64,000 nt of DNA from contig NW_004454216.1 of the NCBI RefSeq assembly GCF_000283155.1, positions 9,874,490 through 9,938,489 of the forward strand. The letters run 5' to 3'. Within the stretch, counting starts at the first letter, position 1. The number at the start of each line of letters is the position of its first letter. This document shows, in pieces, positions 22,730 to 33,965 of this stretch. Source of the DNA: Ceratotherium simum simum. Its lineage: Eukaryota; Chordata; Mammalia; Perissodactyla; Rhinocerotidae. Both the position numbers and the translations under genes were made by a program. The notes beneath the pieces are model-generated. The model was not told where the DNA came from. It worked only from the letters and a program-made list of their open reading frames with translations, and made no database searches.

Positions 22730-23761
22730 CAAAGCTATATTTTGATAAAGTCAATTTATAATTTTTTTTTTATGGATTGTGCTTTGAGTGTATCTCAAAT
22801 GCCTCTGTCTAATCCAAAGTAACAAGATTTTCTCTTGCACTTTCTCCTATGTGTTTTATAGTTTTAGCTTTTACATTTAGATCAACGTATAATTTTGAGT
22901 TAATTTTTATACAAGGTGTGAGGTATGTCTTGAGTTCATTTTTTTGGCATATGTGTATTTAATTGTTCCACCACCATTTGTATAATAGACTATCATTTCT
23001 CCATAGAATTGACTTTGCAATTCTGTCAAATCAGTTGACTGTATATGTATGGGTCTATTTCTGCACTCTCTATTCTGTTCCACTGACTTATGTGCCTATC
23101 CGTTCACTAAGACTACACTGTCTTTATTATCGTGGCTTTTATAGTAAGTCTTGAAATCAAATCATACGTAACCTTTATGCTTTTCTTTTTCAAAAAATTT
23201 TGGTTTTTCTAGTCCCTTTGCCTTTCCATATAAATGTTGTAATCAGCTTGTCAATATCTGCAAAATAATCCTGCTGGGAATTTGACTGGGTTTGTAATGA
23301 CTTTATTCAATCAATCTGGGGAGAATTGACCTCCTAATGATATTGAGGTCTCCAATTCATGAACAACATGATTTATCTCTGAATTATTTCAATCTTTGAT
23401 TCTTTCATCAGTGTTTTGTAATTTTGAAGATACTGATTCTAGACATACTTGACCTTGTATTTTGTGACCTTGCTAAACAGACCTATTAGTGATAAATGCT
23501 TTTTGGTCAATTTCAATCTATGTAGATAATCATATCTGAAAATAGAGTTTTATTTCTTCCTCTCTAATCTGTACACTTTTTATTTATTTATTTTTTTGTT
23601 GCTTCATTGCACTGCCCAGGACTTCCAGTATGATGTTGAATAGGAGTGGTGAGAGTGGACATCTTTGCCGTGTTCCTGATCTTAGAAGGAAGACATTCAG
23701 ATTATACCATTGAGTATCATGTTAGCCATAGTTTTTTTGTATATGTATTTTCGCATATGAC

Positions 23762-24251
23762 TGTGTTACTGAGAATTCTCCAGAGAAACAGAACCAATAG
23801 GATATATGTATATATAGGAAGAAATTTATTATGAGGAATTAGCTCATGTGATTACAGAGGCTGAGAAGTCCCATGATCTGCTGTTTGCAAGCTGGAGACC
23901 CAGGAAAGCTCGTGGTATAATTCCGGTCTCAGTCTGAAGACCTGAGAACCAGAGGAGCTGATGGTGTAAATCCCAGTCCAAGGGCAGGAGGAGACTGATA
24001 TCCCAGCTCAAGCAGGCAGGCAGGAAGCAAAAGGGGTGAATTTCTCCTTCTTCCACCTTTTTGTCCTATTCAGGCCCTCAATGGGTTGGATGATGCCCAC
24101 CACACTGGGAGGGTGGCTATCTACTTTACTGAGTCCACTGATTCAAATGCTAATCTCATCCAGAAACACCCTCACTTATACACCCAGAAATAATGTGTAA
24201 TCTGGGCACCCCTTGGCCCAGTCAATATGACACATAAAATTTACCATCACA
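23762..24251 (-). mobile_element. ERVL/MLT2-like solo LTR inside L1M ORF2
   Basis: On the complement it starts tgtgatggtaaattttatgt and ends in gagaattctcagtaacaca, giving TG...CA. In + orientation: ccagagaaacagaaccaata, gctgagaagtcccatgatct, gattcaaatgctaatctcat, ccagaaacaccctcacttat. Flanks atgac (23757-23761) and aggac (24252-24256) look like a 5-bp TSD with one change. Host L1 sequence joins cleanly across it. The MLT2 label is from memory. Confidence 0.78.
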
Positions 24252-26199
24252 AGGACTTTTATCAAACTAATAAATTTCTCTTGTATTCCTCATTTGCTGA
24301 GATCATGAATGCCTGTTGAAATTTTTCAAAGACTTTTCTGCATCTATTGAGATGATCATATGTTTCTTAATCTTTAGATGTTGGCATGGTAACTTACATT
24401 GATTGATTTTAAAATATTGGCCCAGCCTTGCATCTCAAGACAAACACCACTTGGTTATGATGTATTATCATCTTTACATATTGCTGGATTCAATTTGATA
24501 TTATTTTGTTTAGGATTTTTGTATCTATGTTTGTGAGGGATATTGGTCTGTAGTTTTCTCTTAGTGTCTTTGTTTGGTTTTGGTTTCAGGATAATTCTGC
24601 CCTCATAAAATGCACAAGGAAGAGTTTCTTTCTATTTTATTTTCTGGAAGAGATTGTGTAGGATTTGTTTTACTTCCCTTAAATATGAAGAATTTTCTTT
24701 ACTATATCATTTGGAGTAGGTCTGCTGTCAACAAATTCTCTTAGTTTTCTTTCGTCTAGTAATGTCTTTATTTCACATTCACGTCTAAAGGATATTTTCA
24801 TTGGCTATAGAATTTTGGGTTGACAGTTCTTTTCTTTTAATATCTAAAAGATTTGTTTTACTGTTTTATGGTGAGAAAACTGTAGCCATTTGAACTGTTC
24901 CTCCCTATATGTAATTTATCAGTTTTCTCTTACTGCTTTGAAGATTTTTTTATTTACCTTTGGTATTCACCAGTTTGATTATGATATGTCTGGACATGGT
25001 TTTCTTTGAGTTTATCTTGTTTAGGGTTTGCTGAGCTTCTTGTATCTGTCAATCTGTCTTTCACTAATTTGGGGATATGTTAGCCAATATTTCTTCAAGT
25101 ATTGTTTTCTACACCATTTTTTCTCCTCTCCTAATAGGACTCTAGTGACAAGTATGTTAGAACTTTTGAAATTGTCCCACAAGTACCTAAAACTCTGTTA
25201 TATTTTTTCAATATAACCCTCTCTATTTCTCAGACTAGATAATTTCTGTTGGTCTATTTCCAGGTTCCCATATTTTCATCTATCTCAATTCTATTGAACT
25301 CATAAGTGAATTTTAAAAATTTTACATATTGCATTTTTTTTTTAGTTCTAAAGCTTTCATTTTTTATTATCAAGTATGTTTACTCTTAACTAATGAAACA
25401 ATAGTCATATTATCTGCTGTGCAGTCATTCTGTGCAATTCCAACATTTGGGTTGCTTTGTGGTTGGCAACTGTTGATTGTTTTTTCCCTTGAGAATTCAT
25501 CATATTTTCCTGAATTTTTGTAGGTTGAGTACTTTGGAATTATACACTGCACATTTTGAACATTATATTTTGAGAGTCTGGGTTCTGTTAAAATCCTATT
25601 GATAATGTTGTTGATTTTGTTGTTGTTTTAGCAGGAATTTAACCTATTTAGGGTCAGATCACATTTTTTTCCTCACCTATTTTGTTAGTGGTTTCAATAT
25701 CAGTTTAGTTTCCAAGCCTTTACTACATTGTTTTGGGTCTGTGCCACTCAGGGATTAGTCAGAAACTAGGATGGTACTTTATATTGTAGTTCAAGTCTCA
25801 GTTTTTTCTGTGCTGCTTTGGATCTTCCCATGCACTCATACTTCCAAGATGAGCTCAGAACTTTTGCTGATTCACACATAGAATTAGGGGAATTTCCTTC
25901 TTCAGCTCTCTTTTCTATTGGATCCTCCTACACTATCTGTTTTGCTAGGGACATTTAGACCTGTTCACTGGCCAAAAGAGATTAGGTTTCTCTTGGAGTC
26001 TTAAGTGTCTGTGCCACCACTACAATTCTATGATGGAGGGTTCACTCTCAAGAGTATATCATGAGGGTAAAGAGGAAAAAAACTCCTAGGAAAGTCACAC
26101 TCATATGGGCTCCTTCCTCTAGTTTTGACTTTCCCTCCCCCAGCTGCTTCATACGGTATTCAACCTCCTTAGGTAATTACTTTCTGTATTTGGTCCAGA

Positions 26200-26489
26200 G
26201 ATTTTAGTTGTAATCAGTTTGGGAGTTATGCTATAGTGGGCTTATTCATTTCGGCTGGCAATAGAAATTTTTGTAAACATAATTTCTTAATGGTTACATT
26301 ACAATCCACTTTATGAATATCCTAACATTTAGAATTGTTTTTCTATTTGGGATTCATATTTCTTTCATTTGGGGGAAGGTTCTTCTAAATATCACTACAG
26401 AGAACGTTGTTGAAAATAAACATTTCTCTATATCTCTGATTATTTCTTAAGAATAATTTCCTCTTAATTCACTAAGTCAAAGTATATAA
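26200..26489 (-). mobile_element. Probable L1M 3' module fragment
   Basis: Sequences such as acattacaatccactttatg, aatatcactacagagaacgt and 'attcactaagtcaaagtata' resemble the antisense L1M 3' region also seen at 20980-21290 and 42640-42800. Heavily diverged. Confidence 0.35.
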
Positions 26490-27100
26490 ACAATTTTACT
26501 GCTAAGGCATTTTGACTTTATCTTGGAAGTAATGGGACACATGCTGTAGTGACATGATCAGCTTTGTGCTTTAGACAGAAAACTCTGGCAGCCATGTGAA
26601 GAATGGGCTGACTCAGGAAGGAGGTGGAGGAGGAGGGATGATTTGAGTCAATTACAGTGTTTTGAGTTAGAAACTCTAAATGCCTGAGCTAAGGCAGTAA
26701 TTGTTAGACCTGACGAAGAGATGACCGAAGAAGTTATTTTTGAAACAGAATCTTGGTGACGGAGAAGACAGGAGTCCAGGATAAGTCAAGAGTGACCCTG
26801 GCTTTGGATGACTCAGTCAGCCAAGGATTGGGAAACAGGAAGGAGAATAAAAAGTGCTCTCTTGGAAAGTTGTGAAGGAAGTGTTGCTGCCACAGGAAAT
26901 CCAGGTTTCAGTGGGGGTGAGGAGATAAATGAAGTATTCCATGGAAAAATTTAAGGAAAGTAGAACATTTCTTTGGGATATCAGGGCATGGTGGCAAGGA
27001 ATAAGATGAACGTCATCAAGGAGAAAATGAAAGGGAACAGGGAGGTCTAAACCGAATGGAAAGGAAGATATGAGAGGAGGTGAGTGACTAGAATAGGTAG
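26490..27100 (-). mobile_element. L2 LINE, antisense, possibly reaching the endonuclease domain
   Basis: 26500-26810 shows antisense L2 (gtgacatgatcagctttgtg, 'aaactctggcagccatgtga', 'gtccaggataagtcaagagt'). Further right, the complement encodes LTPTETWISCG near 26900, resembling the LTETW endonuclease motif of L2/CR1-type LINEs. This is the expected 5'-to-3' order for a - strand L2. It overlaps the longest open frame in the window (206 codons, 26817-27437), whose other half does not match L2. Confidence 0.5.
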
Positions 27101-28580
27101 TTTGGAGATAGAAAGAAAATAGCAAAATTAAGGCTGAAAAACCTCCACTACGCAGTGGATCTGTGGTTGGAGGCATTTCCTGGTAGATGCCGCTTTGTTC
27201 CACAGATGACTGTGAGGACCTTAACGCCTCAGCAGGAAGCCTGCCTCTGCTTTGTGGCGAGGTCATTGGGAGTTTACTTTGCCTCTTTGAAAAGTCTATC
27301 TTTGGTAACCGGATAGTAACTCCTTCTGGTTCCCAAGCTCCCTCCCACCTCCCAAATTCTGTAACCTCCATCCACATGCGGAAACGTCCGTCAACCACAA
27401 ACTCTTCGGTGGTGGTCAGAGAACATAAACAGCACATCTGGCAGGTTGTATGACTTCAGTAAGTTGCTCAACCTCCCCCAGGTGAAGTTTCTTTGGCTGT
27501 AGAATGGAGACGCTGTGCTAGATGATCTCAAAGGTTCTTTGTGGCTCATTCTTTAATTATATCCTTAGCATAATCATTTCTGTAAATCTGTTTTATATAA
27601 ATTTGGAGAATATAAATAACACAAGCTGCTTGGTGAATTACTCAACCAGTCCTTGATCATGAAACCATCCCATATGCATTATTACCAGATTAAGCAAGAG
27701 CCTGCAGGATGAACGATGAATATTAGACAGATACCGCTCACGGGCAAATTGTGGGTTAGGTAGGAGTTGTTGATGGGGAGGTATAAGCTGTGCTAAATCC
27801 TCCTGACCCAAGTTGTATCCACCAAACCGATGATTTTAGCATTGGCAGCTAATGGTACTTGTTTTGCAATTGACTAGTAAAACTGTAGTGGAGGCAGGGT
27901 GCATGAAATTCTCAACCTTTATAGGGGCAAATCAAACACAGACAGCATTTAGGGAGTGATTGTGTAATGAGTAAGTAGGAAAATAAAAATCAACACCCTA
28001 TCATGGAAGTGACTCAATTATTTGGGTTTTAATAAAGACAGTCGTGAAATACCTTTTATCTCTATACTAGGACTGATATTTAGGTGTGGCTCTCCTGGAT
28101 TTGGAACATTGAGATGCTTTTAGGTCTTCAGTGTCCTCCCAATATCCTGGCTGCCTGGGTCCCTTTCTGGGGATTTTCTGAACATCCTTATGACTCAGCA
28201 ACTAAAGGTATAAAGCCTGGAGTGCCCTGCTCCCAAGCAATGGCTGACACAGATGTCTGTGTGTCTGGGCAATGTAGGTGATTACACATTTCAATTTTAA
28301 CTCCTGCCCATACTTAGATGTGTTTTGTTTTAAAATTTTTTAATGAGTTACCAACATTAAAACATCAGGATATTTCAGATAAAATTAGGATTTCCTATTT
28401 TTCTTGACAAATCAGAAGTTCTGATAAGACTGAGTCTATATTGCGACATGGTAACAATTGTCTAGAGCTGCATAGTTGCTGCCATCTCCAGATCAATAGA
28501 ACATCCCCCACCCCCCACCTACAGAAAAAACAGACACACTTGTGCTTTGTTTATTTATGTTATCTTTCTTGCTCCTAAGG
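27101..28580. other. Mostly unassigned; short MIR-like piece
   Basis: About 27140-27440 is less A+T-rich than its surroundings and unassigned. 27445-27550 (cttcagtaagttgctcaacc, gctgtagaatggagacgctg, gctagatgatctcaaaggtt) looks like a + strand MIR. The rest has no recognised feature. Confidence 0.4.
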
Positions 28581-28581
28581 G

Positions 28582-28714
28582 AAGGTGACTACATTTCCCA
28601 GTTTTCCTGTGACAGTCCTAGTTTTCTCCCGTTGACCTATAATTCATTAATATTATCCCCTTTGCTGTCAAAAACGTCCTGGTATGGATAAACAATTATA
28701 CAGTCATGCTACCC
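28582..28714. mobile_element. Small DNA-transposon MITE
   Basis: The left end aaggtgactacatttcccag and the complement of the right end (gggtagcatgactgt) form imperfect inverted repeats. Inside are ttcctgtgacagtcctagtt and gctgtcaaaaacgtcctggt, typical of a common mammalian MITE with 'gggtgaccatacat' ends. No clean TSD was read. Confidence 0.5.
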
Positions 28715-28953
28715 AGAGGACTCTGAATCTGTGTTCTCTGATAGAAGGAAAGGATACTGTTAACCATCAAGAATTTATATACTTCAGTAATATTATTTTT
28801 TATTTTGGATATAATCATTTATATACAAATTTTGTTAAGCACCTACTACTTGTCAGGCACTGTACCAGAAGCTGGGGACAGAGCAAGATCAAGAAGAAAC
28901 ATGATTCCTTCTCTTAAAAATTATGAACTCTATTGAAAAAGATAGACAATTAT

Positions 28954-29344
28954 TTTGTTGTTGTTTGTGCCATTCAGTTGATTCCAACTCCTAGTGCCCA
29001 TCCGGACAGCAGAGCGGAACCCTGCCCAGTCTTTTTGAACCATCCTCTCATCTTCTGGTGCTCTATCAGACAATGTTCTGCTATTATTCATAGGGTTTTC
29101 ATGGCCAATTTTTTCAGAAGTGGGTGGCCAAGTACTTCTTCCTAGTCCGGAAGCTCTGCTGAAAACTTTTCACCATGGGTGACCCCGCTGGTATTTGAAA
29201 TACTGATGGCATAGCTTTCAGCATCACAGCAACACACAGCCACCACAGTATGACAACTGATAGACGGATGGTGTGGTTCCCTGACTGGGTAATGAACCCG
29301 GGCTATGGCGATGAGAATGCAGAATCCTAACCACTAGACCACCA
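28954..29344 (-). mobile_element. tRNA-Glu-derived SINE with RTE-like tail
   Basis: On the complement the element begins with a tRNA-Glu-like head (68 bp), a unique body (about 270 bp), and a tail ending in gaatcaactgaatggcac then (aac)n-type repeats. That ending recalls RTE-mobilised SINEs. The TSD atagacaattat / atagacatttat (11 of 12) is at 28942-28953 and 29345-29356, inside an L2. It is unrelated to the tRNA-Ser-derived ERE and is single-copy in the window. Confidence 0.82.
29277..29344 (-). pseudogene. tRNA-Glu-like region (SINE head)
   Basis: The complement reads tggtggtctagtggttagga, then an anticodon-loop-like ttctcat with CTC at the anticodon position, then gcccgggttcattacccagt and cagggaa. 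This matches tRNA-Glu apart from the missing first bases and a damaged B box (ggttcattacc against the usual ggttcgattcc). The acceptor stem cannot pair, so it is the SINE promoter region rather than a working tRNA gene. Confidence 0.75.
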
Positions 29345-30575
29345 ATAGACATTTATACAAGAATTAAAAGTCTGATGAGTAATAGCTTAGAAGAAATACA
29401 AGGTTTTATGGGAACATACAGAAAAAAACCTAAACTTGTCTAGACAAACCAGGGGAAGCTTCTAGAAAGAAACAGAGATCTGAAGGATCTTGAAAATTTT
29501 CTAAGTTTGGAGGGGAATAGAATGAGAAAAGAAGGTTCCAGATAGAGGGAACTGCATACATGAAGTTCTGACCATGAGATCATGGCAGGTTCAAAGAATG
29601 GAAATAAAGAATCTCCCTGTCACTCTAGAATAGGCTGGTCTAGGAGGAAAAAATGAGGAATGAGACCAGAGATACAGATGGGGACTTGCAAGCCATGTTA
29701 AGGAATTGATCACCATTATAAGAGCAGTGGGCAAAGTTTTGGTAGGGGAGTGATAGGACCATATTTATATTTAGAAAGATCTTTCTAAATCAAGTGTGTA
29801 GAATGGATGAGAGGGTTAAGAGGCAGGTCCAGTAATTCAGGGAGATAATGGTGGTATGGCCTGGAATAGAGACAGTGGAGGGAAAAGGGTAGATCCAAGA
29901 AATTTTTAGGGGATAAATTGTTAATATGCAGTGCTTAACTAAATATTGGAGGTGAAGTATGGGGAGGAATAAAGGATGACTCCTAGAGTTCTGGCTTGAA
30001 AAACAAAGTGGATGGAGCTGCCTTTCATTGAGATAGGGAAGACTTGAGAAAAAATGTAGATTTGGAGGGGAAACGATGAGTCTGTTTTAGACCAGCAGAG
30101 TGTGGATTGCTAGAGACACGTGGGTGAAGAAGTCTAATAGATAGCTGTGTATTCATGAGATTGGATTGTAGGCCAAGAGGACAGGCTGGGACTATACATT
30201 TAGGAGTCATCTATGGATGAAAACAATCTTGATATATCTTATAGATGGAAATAATCATGATACACTGTGAAAGTGTTGGAAGAACGCACCAAGTGCTAGC
30301 AGAACATTATTTGGCTAGACAAATACATATTATTTACTCTGTATAAAACATAAAGAAAATATTTGCAAGAAAAATTGGCTGTGAAGCATTAGATTGGACA
30401 ATCAGTGGAGGAGGTTGTGAGGTTGAGAGGGTTTTGTTTATTTGTTTTGACAAAGGACGCATTGATCATGTTTAAATGTTTAAAGAAACCAGAATAAAGT
30501 GAGGGGCTGAAGATCTTGGTGAGAAAGCGGAGAAAAGAACAGGATAAAAGGAGGCTTCGAGGAGTTGAGAAAATA

Positions 30576-30671
30576 AAATTAGCAACTCCAGATATTGAGT
30601 TAAAATTCTTTTCTTGATCTAGAGAGAGTATCTCCTATTGATTATGAATTATGTGATTAGCTTTTCAAGTA
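30576..30671. other. Unassigned spacer
   Basis: No feature recognised between the L2 and the Tigger-like element. Confidence 0.4.
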
Positions 30672-30748
30672 CAGTTGTGCACCGCTTAATGACAGGGATA
30701 CATTCTGAGAAATGCATTGTTAGGGGATTTCATCACCCCCAAAGTGTA

Positions 30749-31530
30749 TCTTTTTAATATGAGGATGATTTTCGGCTAATTATTTTTAAGAAACAAAAGA
30801 CTCAGAAAGTTTTTCTTGTTACCTCCTCCTTAACTGCCTAGAAGAATTCAGATAAAAATACCTGTCTCGGGAGGCGGCCAGGTGGTCTAGCAGTTAAGTG
30901 CGCACGCTCTGCTGCAGCAGCCAGGGGTTCACAGGTTCAGATATCCGGCGTGCACCGCCGCACTGCCTGTCAAGCCATGCTGTGGCGGTGTCCCGTATAA
31001 AGTAGAAGAAGATGGGCACGGATGTTAGCCCAGGGCCAATCTTCCTCAGCAAAAAGAGGAGGATTGGCATCGGATGTTAGCTTAGAGCTAATCTTTCTCA
31101 CATACACAAAAAATCTGTCTCAGGAAAGGGGCTATCATGTTAGCATAACATGAACCAGGTGGTAGACAGGGAGGAACCTAGAAAAGCCTGTTTGTTGGGG
31201 TCCCTCTGCGTTCTTCTGTTTCTGTGTAGCCAAACACTTGTTTTCCAAACGTTTGCTCCTTTTCACCTACCTGTGAATTGCCTTCCTTCCCTTTGAAGTC
31301 CCTGAATCTCCCCACCCACAGCATCTTTTTTGTCTTTAGTGGAGGGTGGTATTTAAAGTGAGGGCTTTGGCCATTTTGTCAAGTTACTCAATTTTCCTGG
31401 GTTTCTCCCATGTGTACATGTTATTAACCTTTTGTTTATTTTTCTCTTGTTAATCTGTCTCATGTCAATTTAATTCTTAGACCAGCCAGAAGAACCTAGA
31501 GGGTAGAGGAAAATTTCTTTCCCTTCTACA
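30749..31530 (+). mobile_element. ERV1-like solo LTR carrying an ERE
   Basis: About 540 bp of LTR sequence surrounds an ERE: 'aacaaaagactcagaaagtt', ttcagataaaaatacctgtc on one side, and cacttgttttccaaacgttt, ttttcctgggtttctcccat, ttaatctgtctcatgtcaat, ttagaccagccagaagaacc on the other, ending in ca. Flanks gtat / gtac suggest a 4-bp TSD, the length typical of gammaretrovirus-like ERV1. The left terminus lacks a clear TG. No internal viral genes are present. Confidence 0.6.
30869..31113 (+). mobile_element. ERE SINE nested in the LTR
   Basis: A complete ERE: ggcggccaggtggtctagca, gcgcacgctctgctgcagca, gccatgctgtggcggtgtcc, gatgttagcccagggccaat, aaaagaggaggattggcatc. TSD cctgtctc / tctgtctc at 30861-30868 and 31114-31121 (with an A-rich extension) marks the insertion point, and LTR sequence is contiguous across it. 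Confidence 0.9.
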
Positions 31531-31653
31531 GTACTCATACAAACCTAGATGGTATAGCCTACTACACACCTAGGCTATGTGGTACTTATCTTATGGGACC
31601 AATGTCGTACACGCAGTGCGTTGTTGACCAAAATGTTATTCAGAGCATGACTG

Positions 31654-32604
31654 CAATACAATACCAGATATAAACAATCTCTAGTGCATTTAAAATCCAC
31701 TTACAAACAACTCGTTCCCCTGTCAAAAAGACATTTCTTCATCTGAGCTTGTCTTCTGGGTCACCAAATTGATGGCATCTTCAGTGCCTTATAAAGTTAA
31801 ATGTGTTCACTTGGAATATTGCTAGGTCCATTAAAAGCTACTTTCCCCCCTCCTCCTTTTCACCTCCTGGATTCTTGAAAGGGAGCTCTGAAATTTTGTC
31901 AGGACAATCTCTCTAATGCTCCCATCATCTGCTCTTACCAATAGCTTCTGAATTATTATTAAGTTAATCTGACATCATCGCATAGGACCAATACACATTT
32001 ACACAAAAGCTATGGAAATCACGGTACCTTTCCTTGTTCCTAGAAGCCCAGAGGCAGAATTTAAACCATTGACTGACCCCTGTTCTTATTTAGCATTGAA
32101 AGGTGGCTTAATTTTTCTGGAGATTAACAGAATCAACAAGCCACAGACACTCAGTTTAGGCAAGACGTGAAATGAAAGGGAACTAAAGAAAGTAACATCA
32201 CTTTTATACTTAGCCCTTTCTTTCAAGGAACTCAAAGGACATCATATGCGTGAACTCATTAGTATCTCAGAATTTTCTCATACTGTGGAAAGCATTTTAT
32301 AGTGAGAGCAAGGAGATATTTGAATAGTCTTAGGAAAGTTTATCAGTAAAAGCCAAAACTAGAACAAGAATTCTTAACTCCTTTGGTAGTCTAACACCGG
32401 TTACATTGATCGAGAAAGTTCTCATGCTAGAACATAATAATCATTGCAAAAAATAATAGAAAAAATCTGATATTTTGCATAGAATATCACTGAATCATTG
32501 AAGAGTGATCACATTTATGTAGTTTGTTCAGAATCTCCTGATGCCAGCATACAAATAGTTTCTGTTTTCTGGAATAATCTGTTCTTATCAGAACCCTCTT
32601 TTCC
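31654..32604. other. Unassigned sequence
   Basis: No recognised family or gene. Short frames only. Confidence 0.45.
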
Positions 32605-32800
32605 TATTTAGAAGGGAATGGAGGTAGGTTTTGGAATCATACAGATGTGGATTCCATACCCAGCTTTGTATTTTATTTAAGCCCCGTTCTTTCATCTGTA
32701 AAAAAAAATACTGCCTCATCAAGTTGCGATTAACATTAAACAAAATTACGATAAAGCTTGACACATGGTGGAAACTCCATTATGATCCATTTTCCTCCTT
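32605..32800 (+). mobile_element. MIR SINE
   Basis: MIR order is visible: ttttggaatcatacagatgt, 'ttccatacccagctttgtat', ttctttcatctgtaaaaaaa, then 'aagcttgacacatggtggaa'. Diverged; edges approximate. Confidence 0.6.
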
Positions 32801-33965
32801 CCAAATGGAAATTAAACTTCAAGGCTAATGTACATTCTTCCCTCCCTGAATCCTTCCCTCCCGTTGTGCTGCAGACCGCTGTCCTTTACATGTTCTCAAC
32901 TCCATAGTCCCTTCTCCATCTCTGATTCTTTTATCTTCCAGCTTTTACATAACATCTGCATAAGGAAAAGTAGGGAATATTACTTTTAGGAAACCAGACC
33001 TCAATTTATAGAAACGAATCACTTTCATCTTTCTGAAAGAGTATAAGTTTATTGAGGTCAAAATCTGGGCATTTTCTTGGTCTCCATAATTTTGCACCTG
33101 TCACAGTTGTTCAGTAAATATGTGGTGACTGAAGGGAGAGAGGAATGAAGAAGAGAATGAAAGCATTAATGATATTGATACTGAATATTTACTCTCTAGC
33201 TTTAAGAATCTCTAATTGGCTGGTGCCTAATCTTCCTAGGTACTGCGGCCTATTTGATCTCTTGTTCAACATTCCGAGGAAGGGAAAGAGGAAGAGAAGA
33301 GGAAGACAAGTTATAGGTAATAACAGAATCAGCAAAATTCCTGAATATCTTTACATTTCCCAAAGCTATGAGCTCTTACTGATGGCTTTTTCAGGAACAG
33401 AAAATATTTAAAACTAGCTATACTCATCACAGCCATTATTACAGGGTGGGAAAAGAGGCTTATTTTTACCTGTAACACTTATACATCCACTCAGTGTGTT
33501 TGTTGGACTTATTCCTAAAATAATGCTTTTGAATAATTTGCAATCATTGCTTTATCTTCAAAGCATATGCAGGCATTTAATTATAGCGTACAGTGATTTT
33601 GGGGTTTTGTTTTGGTAAATAACTTGCCAATCAGGGGATGAAAACCTGAAAATTTAAGTCTCAAATGGTCTTATAGTATGGACAAATGACAGATTTATAA
33701 GAAATGTTTACAACAATTACACAAACACTTGACTTAGTAATTAGTTTCAGACAGTCATCTGCTTTAAGGGAACATACATTTGTCTAATTTCTCACCATAT
33801 TAATGAGACTATATATTCAGTGAATCAAAGAATATGAGCTACGAATTATCTTAGGAATGGTTACTGCTGCCTTTTCTCAGGCAGATTGTTCTAATGCCTA
33901 TCCAAGTGCTCCTTTAAAAGGAGCATCTCTTCTTGAAGATTGCATTAAAATAATGTGGAATTTTA
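32801..33965. other. Mostly unassigned; L2 3' tail near 33030-33150
   Basis: 33030-33150 (gtataagtttattgaggtca, 'gcacctgtcacagttgttca', gtaaatatgtggtgactgaa) fits an L2 3' end on the + strand. A purine-rich tract lies at 33272-33311. The remainder has no recognised feature. Confidence 0.4.

Larger units (their letters stand above)
20980..26160 (-). mobile_element. Long L1M LINE, internally deleted, hosting three later insertions
   Basis: Read on the complement from right to left it holds 5' region/ORF1-type sequence (24700-26160), then ORF2 RT to C-terminus (21290-24690), then a 3'UTR module (20980-21290). ORF2 landmarks in + orientation are gatgttgaataggagtggtg (23630), ctgcatctattgagatgatc (24338) and atttacccatgttgttgtgg. 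At about 24690 the RT region passes directly to the 5' region, with the endonuclease part missing. It is interrupted by EREs at 21596 and 22532 and an LTR at 23762. All frames are broken. Confidence 0.78.
28835..30575 (-). mobile_element. L2 LINE, long antisense copy split by a SINE
   Basis: Starts with the L2 3' tail in antisense (taagcacctactacttgtca, ggcactgtaccagaagctgg). It is interrupted at 28954-29344 and resumes (gacatttatacaagaattaa, gagatctgaaggatcttgaa, gaggcaggtccagtaattca, 'gagttctggcttgaaaaaca', cattgagatagggaagactt, taggagtcatctatggatga). The order follows L2 through the RT-coding region on the complement. It is the longest L2 in the window and its frames are broken. Confidence 0.75.
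30672..31653. mobile_element. Tigger-like MITE split by an LTR
   Basis: Left part 30672-30748: cagttgtgcaccgcttaatg, 'gagaaatgcattgttagggg'. Right part 31531-31653: gtactcatacaaacctagat, agcctactacacacctaggc, 'cttatgggaccaatgtcgta', 'agagcatgactg'. These are the two ends of one mammalian Tc1/mariner-type MITE with complementary termini. The left flank is TA; the right flank is CA, probably a mutated TA. The middle is replaced by an LTR carrying an ERE. Confidence 0.72.

Noticed and set aside
26817..27437. 206-codon - strand ORF as a protein-coding gene
   Set aside because: The longest frame here, but its C-terminal half overlaps antisense L2, and it has no domain, signal or conserved start context. 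A frame of this length is expected by chance in 64 kb.
29277..29344. Functional tRNA-Glu gene
   Set aside because: The first acceptor-stem bases are missing, the B box is altered, and a SINE body and TSD frame it. It is the head of a retroposon.
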